IMG/VR virus record: IMGVR_UViG_3300047444_000783
Coordinates: 45,587 to 109,586 of that record
DNA from: a virus
DNA length: 64,000 bases
Reading direction: 5' to 3' (one strand)
Part shown: one piece after another, positions 63,820-64,000 of the stretch
How positions within the stretch are numbered: position 1 is the first letter of the stretch
Layout of the letters: each line of letters starts with the position of its first letter
The notes under the pieces: generated by a model
What the model saw: only the letters and a program-made list of their open reading frames with translations
Told to the model about the DNA's origin: nothing
Databases searched by the model: none
Program-made: the position numbers and the translations under genes

Positions 63820-64000
63820 ATGAGTAGCTTAGAAGCAACACTAATGCGACTGCCGTAAATTGTCATCGAGCTGGATGTGAGTGTAGTCAAGTCAGATAAA
63901 ATAGTTTACGCCGTAGAACCAGGCACTTACAGACACGTGTTGTTTAAGGAATTAAACGGTATTACAGTGACGGCATGGTTCGTATTCACAAGCCGAACGT
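63820..64000 (+). pseudogene. interrupted or mis-started plus-strand gene running off the right edge
   Basis: ATG 63820 opens a 12-codon frame (MSSLEATLMRLP) ended by TAA at 63856. The same frame then stays open to the edge for 47 codons with protein-like content (LDVSVVKSDKIVYAVEPGTY, then ELNGITVTAWFVF). Either the gene starts later (GTG 63877), the stop is a real interruption, or it is an error near the contig end. Confidence 0.35.

Noticed and set aside
63856-63858. TAA reassigned to an amino acid
   Set aside because: TAA, TAG and TGA all end normal genes elsewhere in the window, so a phage-wide recoding is not supported.

Overview
The window is part of a tailed bacteriophage genome (Caudoviricetes). 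The large terminase, portal, scaffold, major capsid protein, connector-like proteins and several tailspikes or fibres lie in one long, almost gap-free minus-strand block (1 to about 49.3 kb). I see no tape measure, tail sheath or tail tube. Several 200-390 aa connector-like proteins sit next to a 1194 aa nozzle-like protein, so a short-tailed (podovirus-like) particle is my best guess. The base composition is GC-rich by eye. The host is not identifiable; Sec-type signal peptides and a large polysaccharide-modification gene set suggest a bacterium with a glycan-rich surface. No integrase, CRISPR array, insertion sequence, lysis cassette or DNA polymerase is visible. The replication genes are presumably outside the window.

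Layout. 0-12 kb: three tailspikes sharing one N-terminal anchor (one cut by the left edge), a nozzle-like protein and three connector-like proteins. 11.7-22.4 kb: a sugar cassette of four glycosyltransferase genes (one fused to a methyltransferase), a DegT aminotransferase, a stand-alone methyltransferase and a GNAT acetyltransferase, mixed with small unknown genes and a DUF5131 gene. 22.5-25.4 kb: two small virion-like proteins, the major capsid protein and the scaffold. 25.6-28.0 kb: a second sugar block (GT8-like transferase and a DUF115-methyltransferase fusion). 28-39.6 kb: adhesion proteins, namely a LamG protein, a heptad-repeat fibre, a 212-aa-repeat protein with a signal peptide, and a 1517 aa exported beta-helix protein. 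39.6-49.3 kb: portal, several zinc-ribbon proteins, large terminase, probable small terminase, a two-HTH protein and an RRM RNA-binding protein. Most neighbours here overlap by 1-4 bases (ATGA, TGATG, TAATG), indicating translational coupling.

From about 49.4 kb a divergent plus-strand block (to 54.5 kb) carries small unknown genes, a DUF1643 protein, a sugar-nucleotide epimerase and a phosphoesterase resembling the T5 A1 pre-early protein. From 54.48 to 58.98 kb there is a minus-strand array of 33 tRNA genes plus one degenerate copy. By anticodon they cover all twenty amino acids. At least three promoters and three intrinsic terminators lie within it. The right end (59-63 kb, minus strand) carries small early-type genes: zinc ribbons, an HNH nuclease, a PD-(D/E)XK-like protein, a secreted Cys-rich protein, an acyl carrier protein and an HTH protein with a nearby palindrome. 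The last 0.9 kb is mostly non-coding with strong palindromes.

The genes fit a phage that displays several interchangeable adhesins, carries its own sugar-modifying enzymes inside the virion transcription unit, and supplies a near-complete decoding set. The least expected points are: a serine-type (class II) tRNA body with a tryptophan anticodon arm; three adjacent tRNAs with a swapped T-loop pair; packaging genes whose reading frames begin upstream of any ATG, GTG or TTG, at near-cognate codons behind good ribosome binding sites; and a 26-base motif repeated exactly at two stop codons.
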